The position numbers and the translations under genes were made by a program. Below the pieces are notes generated by a model, which did not search any database, was not told the origin of the DNA, and saw only the letters and a list, made by a program, of their open reading frames with translations. Shown here piece by piece: positions 8,756 to 17,586 of a DNA stretch of 64,000 nt (its first letter is position 1; every line of letters starts with the position of its first letter). The stretch comes from an uncultured Altererythrobacter sp. Its GTDB lineage: Bacteria > Pseudomonadota > Alphaproteobacteria > Sphingomonadales > Sphingomonadaceae. The stretch lies in assembly GCA_946886565.1 (NCBI GenBank), contig CAMPIX010000007.1:62001-126000 (forward strand), in the 5' to 3' direction.

Positions 8756-9397
8756 ATGGGAAACGCCATGAAATCGCTCCTCGCCGCCACTGCTCTCGCC
8801 GGGATCGTGCTGTCCGCGGTGCCTGCCGCCGCGCAGGAGACGACGGATGAGGCCACCGCAGCCGCCGCCGTTCCCACGACCGACGATGTTCGCATGGTGA
8901 TCGTCTATGGCGACGATCCGGCGCCCGAGCCGGTCGGCGACGAGATCGTTGTCGTTGCGCGCCTGCCCGAATCTGAACGCTACCGCATTCCCGAATCGCT
9001 ACGCTTCAGCGATGATCCTGAAAATGTCTCGTGGACGCAGCGGGTGGAGTCGCTGGAAATGGTCGGCGCTTTCGGCACGCTCTCGTGCTCGCCGACGGGT
9101 GCGGGCGGCTTCACGGGCTGCACTCAGCAGCTCATCGACCAAGCTTACGGCGCGCGCGAGGGCAGCGCGAACGTGCGCTTCAGTGAGTTGATCGCGGCAG
9201 CGCGCGAAGAACGCCTGTCGAAGATAGACGAGCAGGCCGCCGCCGAACAAGAGCGCGTAGAAGCGATCGAGCGCGAATACATGGAACGGCTGGAGGCCGA
9301 GCGCGACGCGGCACTTCCCGATGAGGAGAATCCCTCGATTCCGCCGAGCGAGGATGCCGAGCCGATCATGGCCGAGCCAAAAGAGCCGCAAGGCTGA
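8756..9397 (+). CDS. Secreted protein of unknown function, sphingomonad type
   Basis: The 213-residue protein has a signal peptide ending near AAAQE (about residue 26). A conserved stretch DEIVVVARLPESERYRIPE (about 62-80) is, to my recollection, common in sphingomonad secreted proteins. One Cys pair (SCSPTGAGGFTGC) could form a disulfide. The C-terminal third is a charged, glutamate-rich helix that may be coiled coil. No enzymatic motif is seen. An internal ATG at 8768 (MKSLL) is an equally good start. It stands alone after coq7. Confidence 0.75.
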   Translation: MGNAMKSLLAATALAGIVLSAVPAAAQETTDEATAAAAVPTTDDVRMVIVYGDDPAPEPVGDEIVVVARLPESERYRIPESLRFSDDPENVSWTQRVESLEMVGAFGTLSCSPTGAGGFTGCTQQLIDQAYGAREGSANVRFSELIAAAREERLSKIDEQAAAEQERVEAIEREYMERLEAERDAALPDEENPSIPPSEDAEPIMAEPKEPQG

Positions 9398-9494
9398 GGC
9401 TGTTAACCGAGTTGCGCTAAGCGGGCGGCATGACCGCGCGGCGCAAGATCCTCACCGTCTTCGTCGCGGGCGCTGAGCGCGACTTGCGAGCTGA

Positions 9495-10508
9495 TCAGAC
9501 GGCGTAGTAGTCGCGGTACCATTCGACGAACCGGCGCACGCCGTCACGGAACTCGGTCTGCGGGCGGTAGCCGGTGAGCTCCTGTAGCAGCGTCGCGTCG
9601 GCCCAGGTCGCGGGCACGTCGCCTTTTTGCATCGGCATGAAGTTCTTGATCGCTTCCTGCCCGCACTCTGCCTCGATCGCCTCGACGAAGTCCATCAGCC
9701 GTACTTTGTCGCTGTTGCCGATGTTGACCACACGGAACGGTGCCACGGGTGACAAGCTGTCGTAGTCGGCGATCGCGTCCTTGTTCTCGGGCCGCTCGGG
9801 CACCGCGTCGATCAGCAGCCGGATGCCGCGCACCAGGTCGGTGACGAAGGTGAAGTCGCGGTACATGTCGCCGTCGTTGTAGATGTCGATCGGCGTGCCC
9901 TCGAGGATTCCCTTGGTGAACTTGAACAACGCCATGTCGGGCCGGCCCCAAGGCCCGTAGACGGTGAAGAAGCGGAACATCGTGGTCGGCAGGTTCCACA
10001 GGTGGGCATAGCTGTGGGCCATCGCTTCGGTGGCCTTCTTGGTCGCGGCGTAGAAGGTCAGCGGGGTGTCGCACTTCTCGCGCTCGTCGAACGGCATGTC
10101 CTCGTTCGCGCCGTAGACCGAGCTGGTCGAGGCCATGAGCAGGTGCTCGACCTCGAGCTCGCGCGCGCATTCCATCACGTTGAACGTGCCCGTGATATTG
10201 GCGTCGAGATAGGCGCGCGGGTTCTCGAGGCTGTAACGCACTCCCGCCTGCGCGGCGAGGTGGACGATCACGTCGGGCTGCTCTTCCAGCATCAGCGCAT
10301 GGAGCGCGTCGAAGTCCTCGAGCATGCCGACGTGGGCGGAAAAGTGCTGGTTCTGCAGCAGCATCTGGTGCCGCCGCTCCTTGATGCGCACATCGTAATA
10401 GTCGGTCATTCCGTCGAAGCCGACGACCGCGAAGCCTTCCTGCAGCAGAAGTTGCGAGAGGTGGAAGCCGATGAAGCCGGCCGAGCCGGTGACGAGAACC
10501 TTGCGCAT
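9495..10508 (-). CDS. NAD-dependent epimerase, UDP-glucuronate 4-epimerase type
   Basis: Extended short-chain dehydrogenase of 337 residues with the NAD motif [10 protein letters not shown] (about 7-16), the active-site tyrosine/lysine in YAATKK, and the serine of the triad in [23 protein letters not shown] after the Rossmann motif and [15 protein letters not shown] are typical of UDP-glucuronate 4-epimerases, which make UDP-galacturonate. The gene is ten bases downstream of a nucleotide-sugar dehydrogenase, so this pair probably supplies an acidic sugar to the polysaccharide locus. The exact sugar is inference. Confidence 0.85.
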   Translation of the reverse strand: MRKVLVTGSAGFIGFHLSQLLLQEGFAVVGFDGMTDYYDVRIKERRHQMLLQNQHFSAHVGMLEDFDALHALMLEEQPDVIVHLAAQAGVRYSLENPRAYLDANITGTFNVMECARELEVEHLLMASTSSVYGANEDMPFDEREKCDTPLTFYAATKKATEAMAHSYAHLWNLPTTMFRFFTVYGPWGRPDMALFKFTKGILEGTPIDIYNDGDMYRDFTFVTDLVRGIRLLIDAVPERPENKDAIADYDSLSPVAPFRVVNIGNSDKVRLMDFVEAIEAECGQEAIKNFMPMQKGDVPATWADATLLQELTGYRPQTEFRDGVRRFVEWYRDYYAV

Positions 10509-10518
10509 ATCGGGTTTC

Positions 10519-11787
10519 CTAAAGCGTCCAGTCGGCGCGTTCGAGCGCGCCCTTGAGATCGGCGAGCGTTCCGCCGCGATTCAGGCGGGCGCGCAGGGCG
10601 TCGGCGCCCATCGCCAGATATTCGCGATGCGGCACCGCGAGCAGGACAATGTCGTAGCTGCGTTCGAGCGCGGTGGGATCGAGTTCGAGGCCGTATTCGT
10701 GCCGCGCCTCGTCGGCATCGGCGTGCGGATCGTGCACCGTCACTGCGTGCCCGCGCTCGGCCAGCGCGGCGATCAGGTCGGCGACCTTGGAGTTCCTGAG
10801 GTCGGGCACGTCTTCCTTGAAGGTGAGGCCGAGCACTAGCACGCTGCCCGCCGTCTCGCCGCGTGCCACGTGGAGGCGCTCGGCGACCCATTCGGCCATC
10901 CCGTCGTTGATCGCGCGCCCGGCCAGGATCACCTTGGGATCGTGACCGAGCTCTTCGGCGCGATGCGCGAGGTAGTAGGGATCGACCCCGATGCAGTGGC
11001 CGCCCACGAGCCCGGGGGAGAAGGGCAGGAAGTTCCACTTGGTGCGCGCCGCGGCGAGCACGTCCCATACCGAAAGGTCCATCTTGCCGAAGATCTGCGC
11101 GATCTCGTTCATGAAGGCGATGTTGATGTCGCGCTGCGCGTTCTCGATCACCTTGGCGGCCTCGGCCGCGCGGATCGAAGCGGCGCGGAACACGCCGCCG
11201 CTGGTGATCGCGTCGTAGAGAGCGGCGACTTTGTCGAGCACTTCGGGGGTCTGGCCCGAGACGACCTTGGTGATCCGGTCGATCGTGTGCTCGCGGTCGC
11301 CCGGATTGATCCGCTCGGGGCTGTAGGCGAGGAAGAAGTCCTTCCCGCACGCAAGGCCGGTCACCTCTTCGAGGATCGGCCCGCAGATATCCTCGGTCAC
11401 CCCGGGATAGACGGTGCTCTCGTAGACCACGATCGGCTGGCGCCCTTCGGCGCAGGCGGCGGCGACCATCGCGCCGACGGTGCGCGAGGCCGCCTCGACG
11501 ATCGACAGGTCGGGCCGGTTGCCGTCGTCGATCGGGGTCGGCACGGTGACGATGTAGAAATCAGACGGCGGGCAGTCGGCCGGGTTCGCGGTCAGCTTCA
11601 GCGCACTCTTCGCGAGCCGTTCGCTTTCGATCTCGCCGGTGCGGTCGTGGCCATCGCGGAGTTCTGCGATCCGGCGCGCATCGACATCGAAACCGGTCGT
11701 CGCGATGCGCCCGGCCAGCGCGACCGCCAGCGGCAGCCCGACATAGCCGAGCCCGATCACCGTCACCTGGCCTGAAGTGTGAGCCAT
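10519..11787 (-). CDS. Nucleotide-sugar dehydrogenase (TviB/WbpO type)
   Basis: Oxidises the C6 hydroxyl of a UDP-sugar to the uronate with two NAD. The 422-residue protein has the Rossmann motif [10 protein letters not shown] (about residue 12), [11 protein letters not shown] in the linker and [20 protein letters not shown]. The last contains the catalytic Cys and is the form seen in UDP-N-acetyl-hexosamine dehydrogenases such as TviB and WbpO, rather than UDP-glucose dehydrogenases. The C-terminal domain begins at [19 protein letters not shown]-GalNAc or UDP-GlcNAc is therefore the likely substrate. It lies between the aminotransferase and epimerase genes in one minus-strand operon. Confidence 0.87.
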   Translation of the reverse strand: MAHTSGQVTVIGLGYVGLPLAVALAGRIATTGFDVDARRIAELRDGHDRTGEIESERLAKSALKLTANPADCPPSDFYIVTVPTPIDDGNRPDLSIVEAASRTVGAMVAAACAEGRQPIVVYESTVYPGVTEDICGPILEEVTGLACGKDFFLAYSPERINPGDREHTIDRITKVVSGQTPEVLDKVAALYDAITSGGVFRAASIRAAEAAKVIENAQRDINIAFMNEIAQIFGKMDLSVWDVLAAARTKWNFLPFSPGLVGGHCIGVDPYYLAHRAEELGHDPKVILAGRAINDGMAEWVAERLHVARGETAGSVLVLGLTFKEDVPDLRNSKVADLIAALAERGHAVTVHDPHADADEARHEYGLELDPTALERSYDIVLLAVPHREYLAMGADALRARLNRGGTLADLKGALERADWTL

Positions 11788-11876
11788 CGTCTGTCTGCAC
11801 CGTGGATCGAGAGGGGAGGGGCGCTGCGTGCCGCATGCCCTCTATCGGCGTGCGCGTGACGCATCAACATCTTCGG

Positions 11877-13055
11877 CTAGGTTGTCGCCTCGGCGAGCGT
11901 TGCCGAGACGGCGTCGCAAATGCGCGCCACGTCGGCGTCGGAAAGGGTCGGATGGGTGAGGAACATCAGACTGGTCGCGCCCAGTTCGCGCGCCCGGGGC
12001 AGGCGCTGCGCGGGCCGCCAGCCGGTGCCGTCGAAGGCTTTTTCGAGGTAGACCTCCGAACAGCTCCCCTGCATCAGCGGCACCCCGCGCGCGGTTACTT
12101 CGGCCACGATCCGGTCGCGATCCCAGCCGGGCTTGAGCCCTTCCTCCCGAACATAGCCGTAGAATCGGTACCAGGCGTGCTGGAGGCCGCTCTCGGGCCG
12201 CGGCGCACGGACTGCATGCGCGAATGGCGCGAGCGCCTGCGTGTAGCGCTCGGCGATCTCGCTGCGCCGCTGCGTCCAGCGCTCCATCCGGTCGAGCTGG
12301 ATCAGCCCGATCGCCGCCTGGATCTCGAGCATGCGCCAGTTGGTGCCGAAGCTCTCGTGGAGCCAGCGGAAGCCCGGCTCGTGCGCGCGCTCGAACACCG
12401 CTTCCCATGATTTCCCGTGGTCCTTGTAGGCCCACATCGCGCTCCACAGCGCATGGTCGTTGCAGGTGACCATGCCGCCTTCGCCGCCGGTGGTCATGAT
12501 CTTGTCCTGACAGAACGACCAGGCGCCCGCGTGACCGAACGAGCCGACCGGCCGGCCGTCGATCCGCGCGCCGTGCGCCTGTGCGCAATCCTCGATCACC
12601 GCAATCCCTCGCGGTTCGGCGAGCGCCATGATGCCCGGCATGTCGCACGGCCAGCCGGCGAGGTGCACTGGGATGATCGCCTTCGTCTTCTCGCTCAGCA
12701 CGGGCGCGATCGTCGCGGGCGAAATGTTGCCGCTGTCACGATCGACGTCGGCGAACACCGGCACTGCGCCCGCGTTGGCCACGCTCGAGACCGAGGCGAT
12801 GAAGGTGCGCGGGGTGACCACGACCTCGTCGCCGGGCCCCACGCCGAGACCTAGCAGCGCAAGATCGAGCGCGAGCGTTCCGTTGGCGACCGCGACCGCG
12901 TGTTCGCATCCGGCGAAGCGGGCGAACGCGCGTTCGAACGTGCGCACCTCCTCACCCGTCCACTGGTTCACGCGCCCCGAACGCAGGACGCGCGCGGCGG
13001 CCGCAACCTCCTCCTCGTCGTAGGCCGGCCAGGGTGCGACCGAAGTGCCGAGCAT
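11877..13055 (-). CDS. DegT/DnrJ/EryC1 aminotransferase, bacillosamine pathway (PglE/WeeJ-like)
   Basis: PLP enzyme of 392 residues predicted to transfer an amino group to C4 of a UDP-4-keto-6-deoxy-GlcNAc. Signatures are the N-terminal RVNQWTGEEVRTFE, VVVTPRTFIASVSS, VIEDCAQAHGA (PLP aspartate) and WSFCQDKIMTTGGEGGM with the Schiff-base lysine. The C-terminal GSCSEVYLEKAFD resembles WeeJ-type enzymes of acinetobacter-like bacillosamine clusters. The ATG at 13055 is preceded by GGAAGGA. The gene is divergent from the 4,6-dehydratase gene, whose product makes its substrate, and heads the minus-strand operon. Confidence 0.85.
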   Translation of the reverse strand: MLGTSVAPWPAYDEEEVAAAARVLRSGRVNQWTGEEVRTFERAFARFAGCEHAVAVANGTLALDLALLGLGVGPGDEVVVTPRTFIASVSSVANAGAVPVFADVDRDSGNISPATIAPVLSEKTKAIIPVHLAGWPCDMPGIMALAEPRGIAVIEDCAQAHGARIDGRPVGSFGHAGAWSFCQDKIMTTGGEGGMVTCNDHALWSAMWAYKDHGKSWEAVFERAHEPGFRWLHESFGTNWRMLEIQAAIGLIQLDRMERWTQRRSEIAERYTQALAPFAHAVRAPRPESGLQHAWYRFYGYVREEGLKPGWDRDRIVAEVTARGVPLMQGSCSEVYLEKAFDGTGWRPAQRLPRARELGATSLMFLTHPTLSDADVARICDAVSATLAEATT

Positions 13056-13154
13056 ATGATCCTTCCGCAATGCCGTGATGGCGTTCGCGCGCTGCCCCAT
13101 CGCCGCCGCCTTTGCAAGCGTGCCGAGCTGGAGCGCTCGAACCGCGAAATCGCC

Positions 13155-13200
13155 TGCAAAGTTGCATACTTGCATCGAACTCGGCAAGCCAATATGGCGC
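13155..13200 (+). promoter_or_regulatory. Possible promoter in the divergent dehydratase/aminotransferase spacer
   Basis: The 201-base spacer between the two divergent genes holds TTGCAT at 13170-13175 and TATGGC at 13193-13198 with 17 bases between, a plausible promoter toward the dehydratase. It is overlapped by the repeat TTGCATACTTGCAT (13162-13175), which could bind a regulator. This is visual matching only. Confidence 0.25.
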
Positions 13201-13256
13201 GAGGGAATCTCGACAACCAGCGGACGAATTTGCGACGCTCGCCGAAAGGGGAGACG

Positions 13257-15167
13257 ATGATAACCCGGCTTGCGGAAAGGGGAACGTCGCTCGCGCGGAG
13301 CGTTTCCGGCGTCCTGCTCGGCGCCAACCGGCGATCCAAGCGGCTGCTCGCCGCCGGGGTCGACATGGTCCTGTGCCTGCTGGCGGTGGTGGTGTCGTTC
13401 TCGGTCCGGCTCGGCTACTGGCAATTCCTGACCGAACCGATGGCGATGATGGCTGCGATCGAAATCGCGCTGTTCCTGCCGATCTTCTTCGCCGCCGGTG
13501 TCTATTCGAACCTGTTCCGGTTCCACGGCGCGCACGGAATGATCCAGGTCTCGCTGGCTTGCGCGATACTGACGATCCCCAACGTGATCGTCTTCGGGCT
13601 GATCGCCTATCCGGGCGTGCCGCGCACGGTCAGCGTGCTGTTTCCGCTGGTGTTCTTCGCGCTCGTCGCGCTGTCGCGGATCGTCGCGCGCTACTTCCTG
13701 GTCGATTTGTTCGGCAACGTCGGCGCCAAACGCAACGTGCTCATCTTCGGTGCGGGGGCTGCCGGCCGACAGCTGGCCCTGTCGCTCGCCTACGAAAGCG
13801 AATACCGGCTTGCCGCCTATATCGACGACGATCCGGTGCTCAGCCGCAGCAGGCTGGAAGGCATCCCCATCCATTCTTCCGATCACCTCGAAAGCGTGAT
13901 CCGCCGCGAGGGCATCGAGATCGTGTTCCTCGCCATTCCGAGCATGCCGCGTGCGCGCCGTGCGAAACTCGTCGAACGTCTGCAGGCCGCGGACGTGCAC
14001 GTTCTCACGCTCCCCGGCGTCGCTGAGATCGTCGACGGCAAGGTGTCGGTGAGCGATCTGCGCCAGATTGACGTGGCCGATCTGCTGAGCCGCGATCCGG
14101 TCAGCCCCGATCCCGAGCTGATGCGGCAGACGATCGCGGGGAAGATCGTGCTCGTGACCGGCGCCGGCGGTTCGATCGGCAGCGAGCTGGCGCGGCAGAT
14201 CGTCGCACAACGCCCCGAACGGTTGATCCTGGTGGAGATGACCGAAGCCGCGCTCTACCAGATCGATGTCGAGTTGCGCGCGCTCGCGCGGCAACTGGGT
14301 CTCGAGGTGGAGATCGTTCCCGAGCTTGCATCGATCGACAAGAAGGGCAGCGTGCAGCGCATCTTCGGGCGCTATCGCCCGCATACGATCTACCACGCTG
14401 CCGCTTACAAGCACGTACCGATGGTCGAGGCGAACGTCGTGTCGGGCGTTGCGAACAACGTGCGCGGGACGCTCAATTGCGCGCTGGCGGCATGCGAGAT
14501 CGGCACCGAGCGTTTTATTCTGGTCAGTACCGACAAGGCGGTGCGCCCGACCAATGTCATGGGCGCTTCGAAGCGGGTCTGCGAGATGGTGCTCCAAGCG
14601 TTGTCGACGCAGGATTGCCCGACGGTGTTCTCGATGGTTCGCTTCGGCAATGTTCTGGGATCGTCGGGCTCGGTCGTACCGCGTTTCAGGGAGCAGATCG
14701 AGCGGGGCGGTCCCGTTTCGGTCACCCATTCCGACATCACGCGCTATTTCATGACGATACCCGAGGCGGCCGAGCTCGTAATCCAGGCCGGCGCGATGGC
14801 GGAGGGGGGCGAAGTCTATTTGCTCGAGATGGGCGAGCCGGTGAAGATAATCGACCTCGCGCACACCATGATCCGGCTGTCGGGCCGCACGGTGCGGGAC
14901 GCCGAGAATCCCGACGGCGATATTGCGATCGTCGAGACCGGCCTTCGCCCGGGCGAGAAGCTCTACGAGGAGTTGCTGATCGGAGCCGAGGCGGAGCCCA
15001 CGCAGCACGCGCGCATCTTTCGTGCGCGTGAGGATCATCTGCCGTGGACCGAGCTCGAAGAGCAACTGACGCAAATCGACCGGCTGGCGCGAGTCGGCGA
15101 TGCGCTGGCGATCCGCGCGAAGCTGCGTGAGCTGGTGCCCGGCTACACGCCGCGCGAGGAAGCATGA
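13257..15167 (+). CDS. Membrane UDP-GlcNAc 4,6-dehydratase (CapD/PglF/WbpM family)
   Basis: The 636-residue protein has an N-terminal membrane region with about four helices (residues 30-150), a CoA-binding-like domain (VLIFGAGAAGRQLALSLA, about 160-270) and a C-terminal SDR domain (VTGAGGSIGSELARQ, about 297). The catalytic region reads STDKAVRPTNVMGASKR, with Met replacing the usual SDR tyrosine, as in FlaA1/PglF dehydratases. The product, UDP-4-keto-6-deoxy-GlcNAc, is the aminotransferase substrate. The ATG at 13257 follows AAAGGGGAG. The stop overlaps the next start (ATGA), so it is co-translated with the sugar-phosphate transferase. Confidence 0.9.
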   Translation: MITRLAERGTSLARSVSGVLLGANRRSKRLLAAGVDMVLCLLAVVVSFSVRLGYWQFLTEPMAMMAAIEIALFLPIFFAAGVYSNLFRFHGAHGMIQVSLACAILTIPNVIVFGLIAYPGVPRTVSVLFPLVFFALVALSRIVARYFLVDLFGNVGAKRNVLIFGAGAAGRQLALSLAYESEYRLAAYIDDDPVLSRSRLEGIPIHSSDHLESVIRREGIEIVFLAIPSMPRARRAKLVERLQAADVHVLTLPGVAEIVDGKVSVSDLRQIDVADLLSRDPVSPDPELMRQTIAGKIVLVTGAGGSIGSELARQIVAQRPERLILVEMTEAALYQIDVELRALARQLGLEVEIVPELASIDKKGSVQRIFGRYRPHTIYHAAAYKHVPMVEANVVSGVANNVRGTLNCALAACEIGTERFILVSTDKAVRPTNVMGASKRVCEMVLQALSTQDCPTVFSMVRFGNVLGSSGSVVPRFREQIERGGPVSVTHSDITRYFMTIPEAAELVIQAGAMAEGGEVYLLEMGEPVKIIDLAHTMIRLSGRTVRDAENPDGDIAIVETGLRPGEKLYEELLIGAEAEPTQHARIFRAREDHLPWTELEEQLTQIDRLARVGDALAIRAKLRELVPGYTPREEA

Positions 15168-15772
15168 AGCGCGCATTCGACCTCGCGCTGGCAAGTCTTC
15201 TGCTGATCGTACTTGCGCCGCTGCTGCTGGTGTTGGCGCTCTTCGTGCGGCTAGTGCTGGGTAGCCCGGTCCTGTTCCGTCAGAAGCGGCCGGGGCTCGG
15301 CGGCAAGCCGTTCGATATCCTCAAGTTCCGCACCATGACCGATGCGCGCGATGCAAACGGGGCGCTGTTGCCCGATGCGGCGCGTCTCAGCGTGTTCGGC
15401 CGCTTCCTGCGCGCGAGCAGCCTCGACGAACTGCCCGAGCTCATCAACATCCTGCGCGGCGAGATGAGCTTCGTCGGCCCGCGCCCGCTGCTGATGGAGT
15501 ATCTGCCGCTCTACACCACCGAGCAGGCGCGGCGGCACGAAGTGCGGCCCGGGATCACCGGGTGGGCGCAGGTCAACGGGCGCAACGCGATCGGGTGGGA
15601 GCGCAAGTTCGCGCTCGATGTCGAATACGTCGAGCGCCGCTCGTTCGCGCTCGACATGAAGATTCTCGCGCTGACCGCGCTCAAGGTGATCCGCGGAGAG
15701 GGCATCGCCGCGGCGGGCGAGGCGACGATGCCGCGCTTCACTGGCGAGGCTAACGGAGACCCGCGCGCATGA
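15164..15772 (+). CDS. Monotopic phosphoglycosyl transferase (PglC/WeeH-like)
   Basis: Bacterial sugar transferase of 202 residues that moves a sugar-1-phosphate from UDP to undecaprenyl phosphate and so starts each repeat unit. It has one N-terminal re-entrant hydrophobic segment (about 7-32), FRQKRPGLGGKPF, the catalytic dyad Asp88-Glu89 in SSLDELPEL, and GPRPLLMEYLPLY. It is the small PglC-like form, lacking the long multi-helix N-terminus of WbaP. With the flanking dehydratase, acetyltransferase and divergent aminotransferase, the sugar is most likely diacetylbacillosamine. The stop overlaps the acetyltransferase start. Confidence 0.9.
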   Translation: MKRAFDLALASLLLIVLAPLLLVLALFVRLVLGSPVLFRQKRPGLGGKPFDILKFRTMTDARDANGALLPDAARLSVFGRFLRASSLDELPELINILRGEMSFVGPRPLLMEYLPLYTTEQARRHEVRPGITGWAQVNGRNAIGWERKFALDVEYVERRSFALDMKILALTALKVIRGEGIAAAGEATMPRFTGEANGDPRA

Positions 15773-16389
15773 GGCACCTGGCGATCTACGGAGCGGGCGG
15801 TGCGGGGCGTGGCGTCATGCCGCTGCTGCACGCGTCCGCCCTGCCGGGCGACACGCTCTGGTTCGTCGACGATGGCGAAGCAGGCCAGGAGATCAACGGC
15901 CACCGTACGCTCGGCTTTGCGGATTTCGCCGCGCTTTCGGGCGAGAAGCGCGTCGCGCTGGCGATTGCCGACGCAGATACCCGCCGCGCGCTGGCCGATC
16001 GTTCCGAAGAGGCGCAGATCGGCTTTCTCGAGGTGCGGGCAGCCAGCGTCGTCGAGATGGACGACGTCCGGCTGGGCGAGGGGGCGATCCTGTCGCCGTT
16101 CGTGACCCTGACCAGCAACATCCGCATCGGACGGCATTTCCACGCCAACCTCTATTCCTATGTCGAGCACGATTGCGTGATCGGCGATTTCGTCACTTTC
16201 GCACCCGCGGTGCGGTGCAACGGCAACGTCATCATCGGTGACGGCGCCTATATCGGCGCGGGCGCGGTGATCCGTCAGGGCATTACGATCGGTGAGTGCG
16301 CGACCGTGGGAATGGGTGCGGTGGTGACGAAGGACGTGCCCGCCGGCGAGACCTGGGTCGGCAACCCGGCGCGGAAGCTGGTGCGGTGA
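15769..16389 (+). CDS. NeuD/PglD-family sugar O/N-acetyltransferase
   Basis: The 206-residue protein has an N-terminal nucleotide-sugar-binding domain (IYGAGGAGRGVMPLL) and a C-terminal left-handed beta-helix of hexapeptide repeats (about residues 95-200). NLYSYVEHDCVIGDFVTFAP contains the histidine that acts as base in PglD. In this setting it would acetylate the 4-amino group to complete UDP-diNAc-bacillosamine. The end VGNPARKLVR is typical. The stop overlaps the GTG of the glycosyltransferase gene. Confidence 0.88.
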   Translation: MRHLAIYGAGGAGRGVMPLLHASALPGDTLWFVDDGEAGQEINGHRTLGFADFAALSGEKRVALAIADADTRRALADRSEEAQIGFLEVRAASVVEMDDVRLGEGAILSPFVTLTSNIRIGRHFHANLYSYVEHDCVIGDFVTFAPAVRCNGNVIIGDGAYIGAGAVIRQGITIGECATVGMGAVVTKDVPAGETWVGNPARKLVR

Positions 16390-17492
16390 GGATCCTGATC
16401 AACGGCTCCTACGCGCCGTCGCTGATCGGATTTCGCGGCCCGCTGATCCGCACGCTGTGCGAGCGCGGCGACGAGGTGCACGTCGCCGCACCCGAGATCG
16501 GCGACGACGTGCGCGAGGAGCTCGAACGCTACGGCGCGCGGGTGCACGAGGTACCGCTCAGCCGCACCGGACTGAGCGTCGCGGGCGATCTGACCTACTT
16601 CCTCGCACTGCGCCGGCTGATGCGGCGTGTCGCGCCCGACTTCGTGCTCGGCTACACGATCAAGCCCAATATCTGGGGCTCGCTCGCCGCGCGCTCCCTT
16701 TCGATACGTAGTGCGTCGATGGTCACCGGGCTCGGTTATGCCTTCGCGCCCCCGGCGGGCCTTGCGCGCCGCCTGCTGGCCGGCCTGTCGCGGCGGCTCT
16801 ATCGGCTGGCGACGAGCGCAAACGACCGGGTGGTGTTCCAGAACCCCGACGATCTCGCCGATTTCGTCGCCGCCGGATGCCTCGCCGACCCGAGCAAGGC
16901 GGGCATCGTCAACGGGTCGGGGGTCGACACCGCACACTATGCGCCCGCGCCCCTGCCGCCCGAATCCGTGTTCCTGCTCGTGGGACGGCTGCTGGGGGCC
17001 AAAGGGGTGCGCGAGTACGGCCGTGCCGCGGCCCGACTGGGCGCGCGGTATCCCGAGTGGCGCTTCCTGCTGGTCGGTTTCCCCGACGAAGGTCTCGACG
17101 GCATAACGCCCGGCGAACTCGCCGGAATCGAGGCCGCGGGGGTCGAGTTCCTCGGCCGGCGCGACGATATCCGCCCAGTGATCGCCCAGGCGAGCGTCTT
17201 CGTTCTCCCCTCGTACCGCGAGGGGACGCCGCGCAGCGTGCTCGAGGCGATGGCGATGGGCCGGCCGGTGGTGACCACCGACGCCCCCGGCTGCCGCGAA
17301 ACGGTGATCGACGGCCTCAACGGCCGCCTCGTCCCGGTCGGCGACGCCGAAGCGCTCGCGGCGGCGATGGAGGCGCTGGGCGCTAGCCGCGAACTCCGCG
17401 AGAAGATGGGCGCCGAAAGCCTGCGGATCGCGCGCGAGAAATACGCGGTCGAACAGGTCAATGCATCGCTGCTGCGGCTGCTCGGCCTTTGA
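16386..17492 (+). CDS. GT4 glycosyltransferase (PglA-like)
   Basis: The 368-residue GT-B enzyme resembles PglA, which adds GalNAc to carrier-linked diacetylbacillosamine. N-terminal domain: SYAPSLIGFRGPLIRTL and LGYTIKPNIWGSLAAR. C-terminal domain: LLVGRLLGAKGVREY and the donor-binding EX7E region SYREGTPRSVLEAMAMG. The GTG start at 16386 overlaps the acetyltransferase stop (GTGA), so five genes from 13257 to 18789 read as one operon. It probably adds the second sugar; donor identity is inference. Confidence 0.85.
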   Translation: MRILINGSYAPSLIGFRGPLIRTLCERGDEVHVAAPEIGDDVREELERYGARVHEVPLSRTGLSVAGDLTYFLALRRLMRRVAPDFVLGYTIKPNIWGSLAARSLSIRSASMVTGLGYAFAPPAGLARRLLAGLSRRLYRLATSANDRVVFQNPDDLADFVAAGCLADPSKAGIVNGSGVDTAHYAPAPLPPESVFLLVGRLLGAKGVREYGRAAARLGARYPEWRFLLVGFPDEGLDGITPGELAGIEAAGVEFLGRRDDIRPVIAQASVFVLPSYREGTPRSVLEAMAMGRPVVTTDAPGCRETVIDGLNGRLVPVGDAEALAAAMEALGASRELREKMGAESLRIAREKYAVEQVNASLLRLLGL

Positions 17493-17586
17493 GACGCGCC
17501 GACCCGAACCCCGCCAGCGATCACGATCCTTGCTCCGATCGAATGCGAACACTAGGAGAGCCGCACCCGCGGCCGAAGTCGAGCGC

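Noticed and set aside
9430..9507. A 25-codon frame after the secreted protein gene
   Set aside because: No ribosome binding site, no hydrophobic or leader-like composition, and it overlaps the end of the epimerase gene.
13056..15194. In-frame extension of the aminotransferase gene far upstream, across the dehydratase gene
   Set aside because: The added residues have no similarity to the family; the ATG at 13055 with GGAAGGA fits the family N-terminus.
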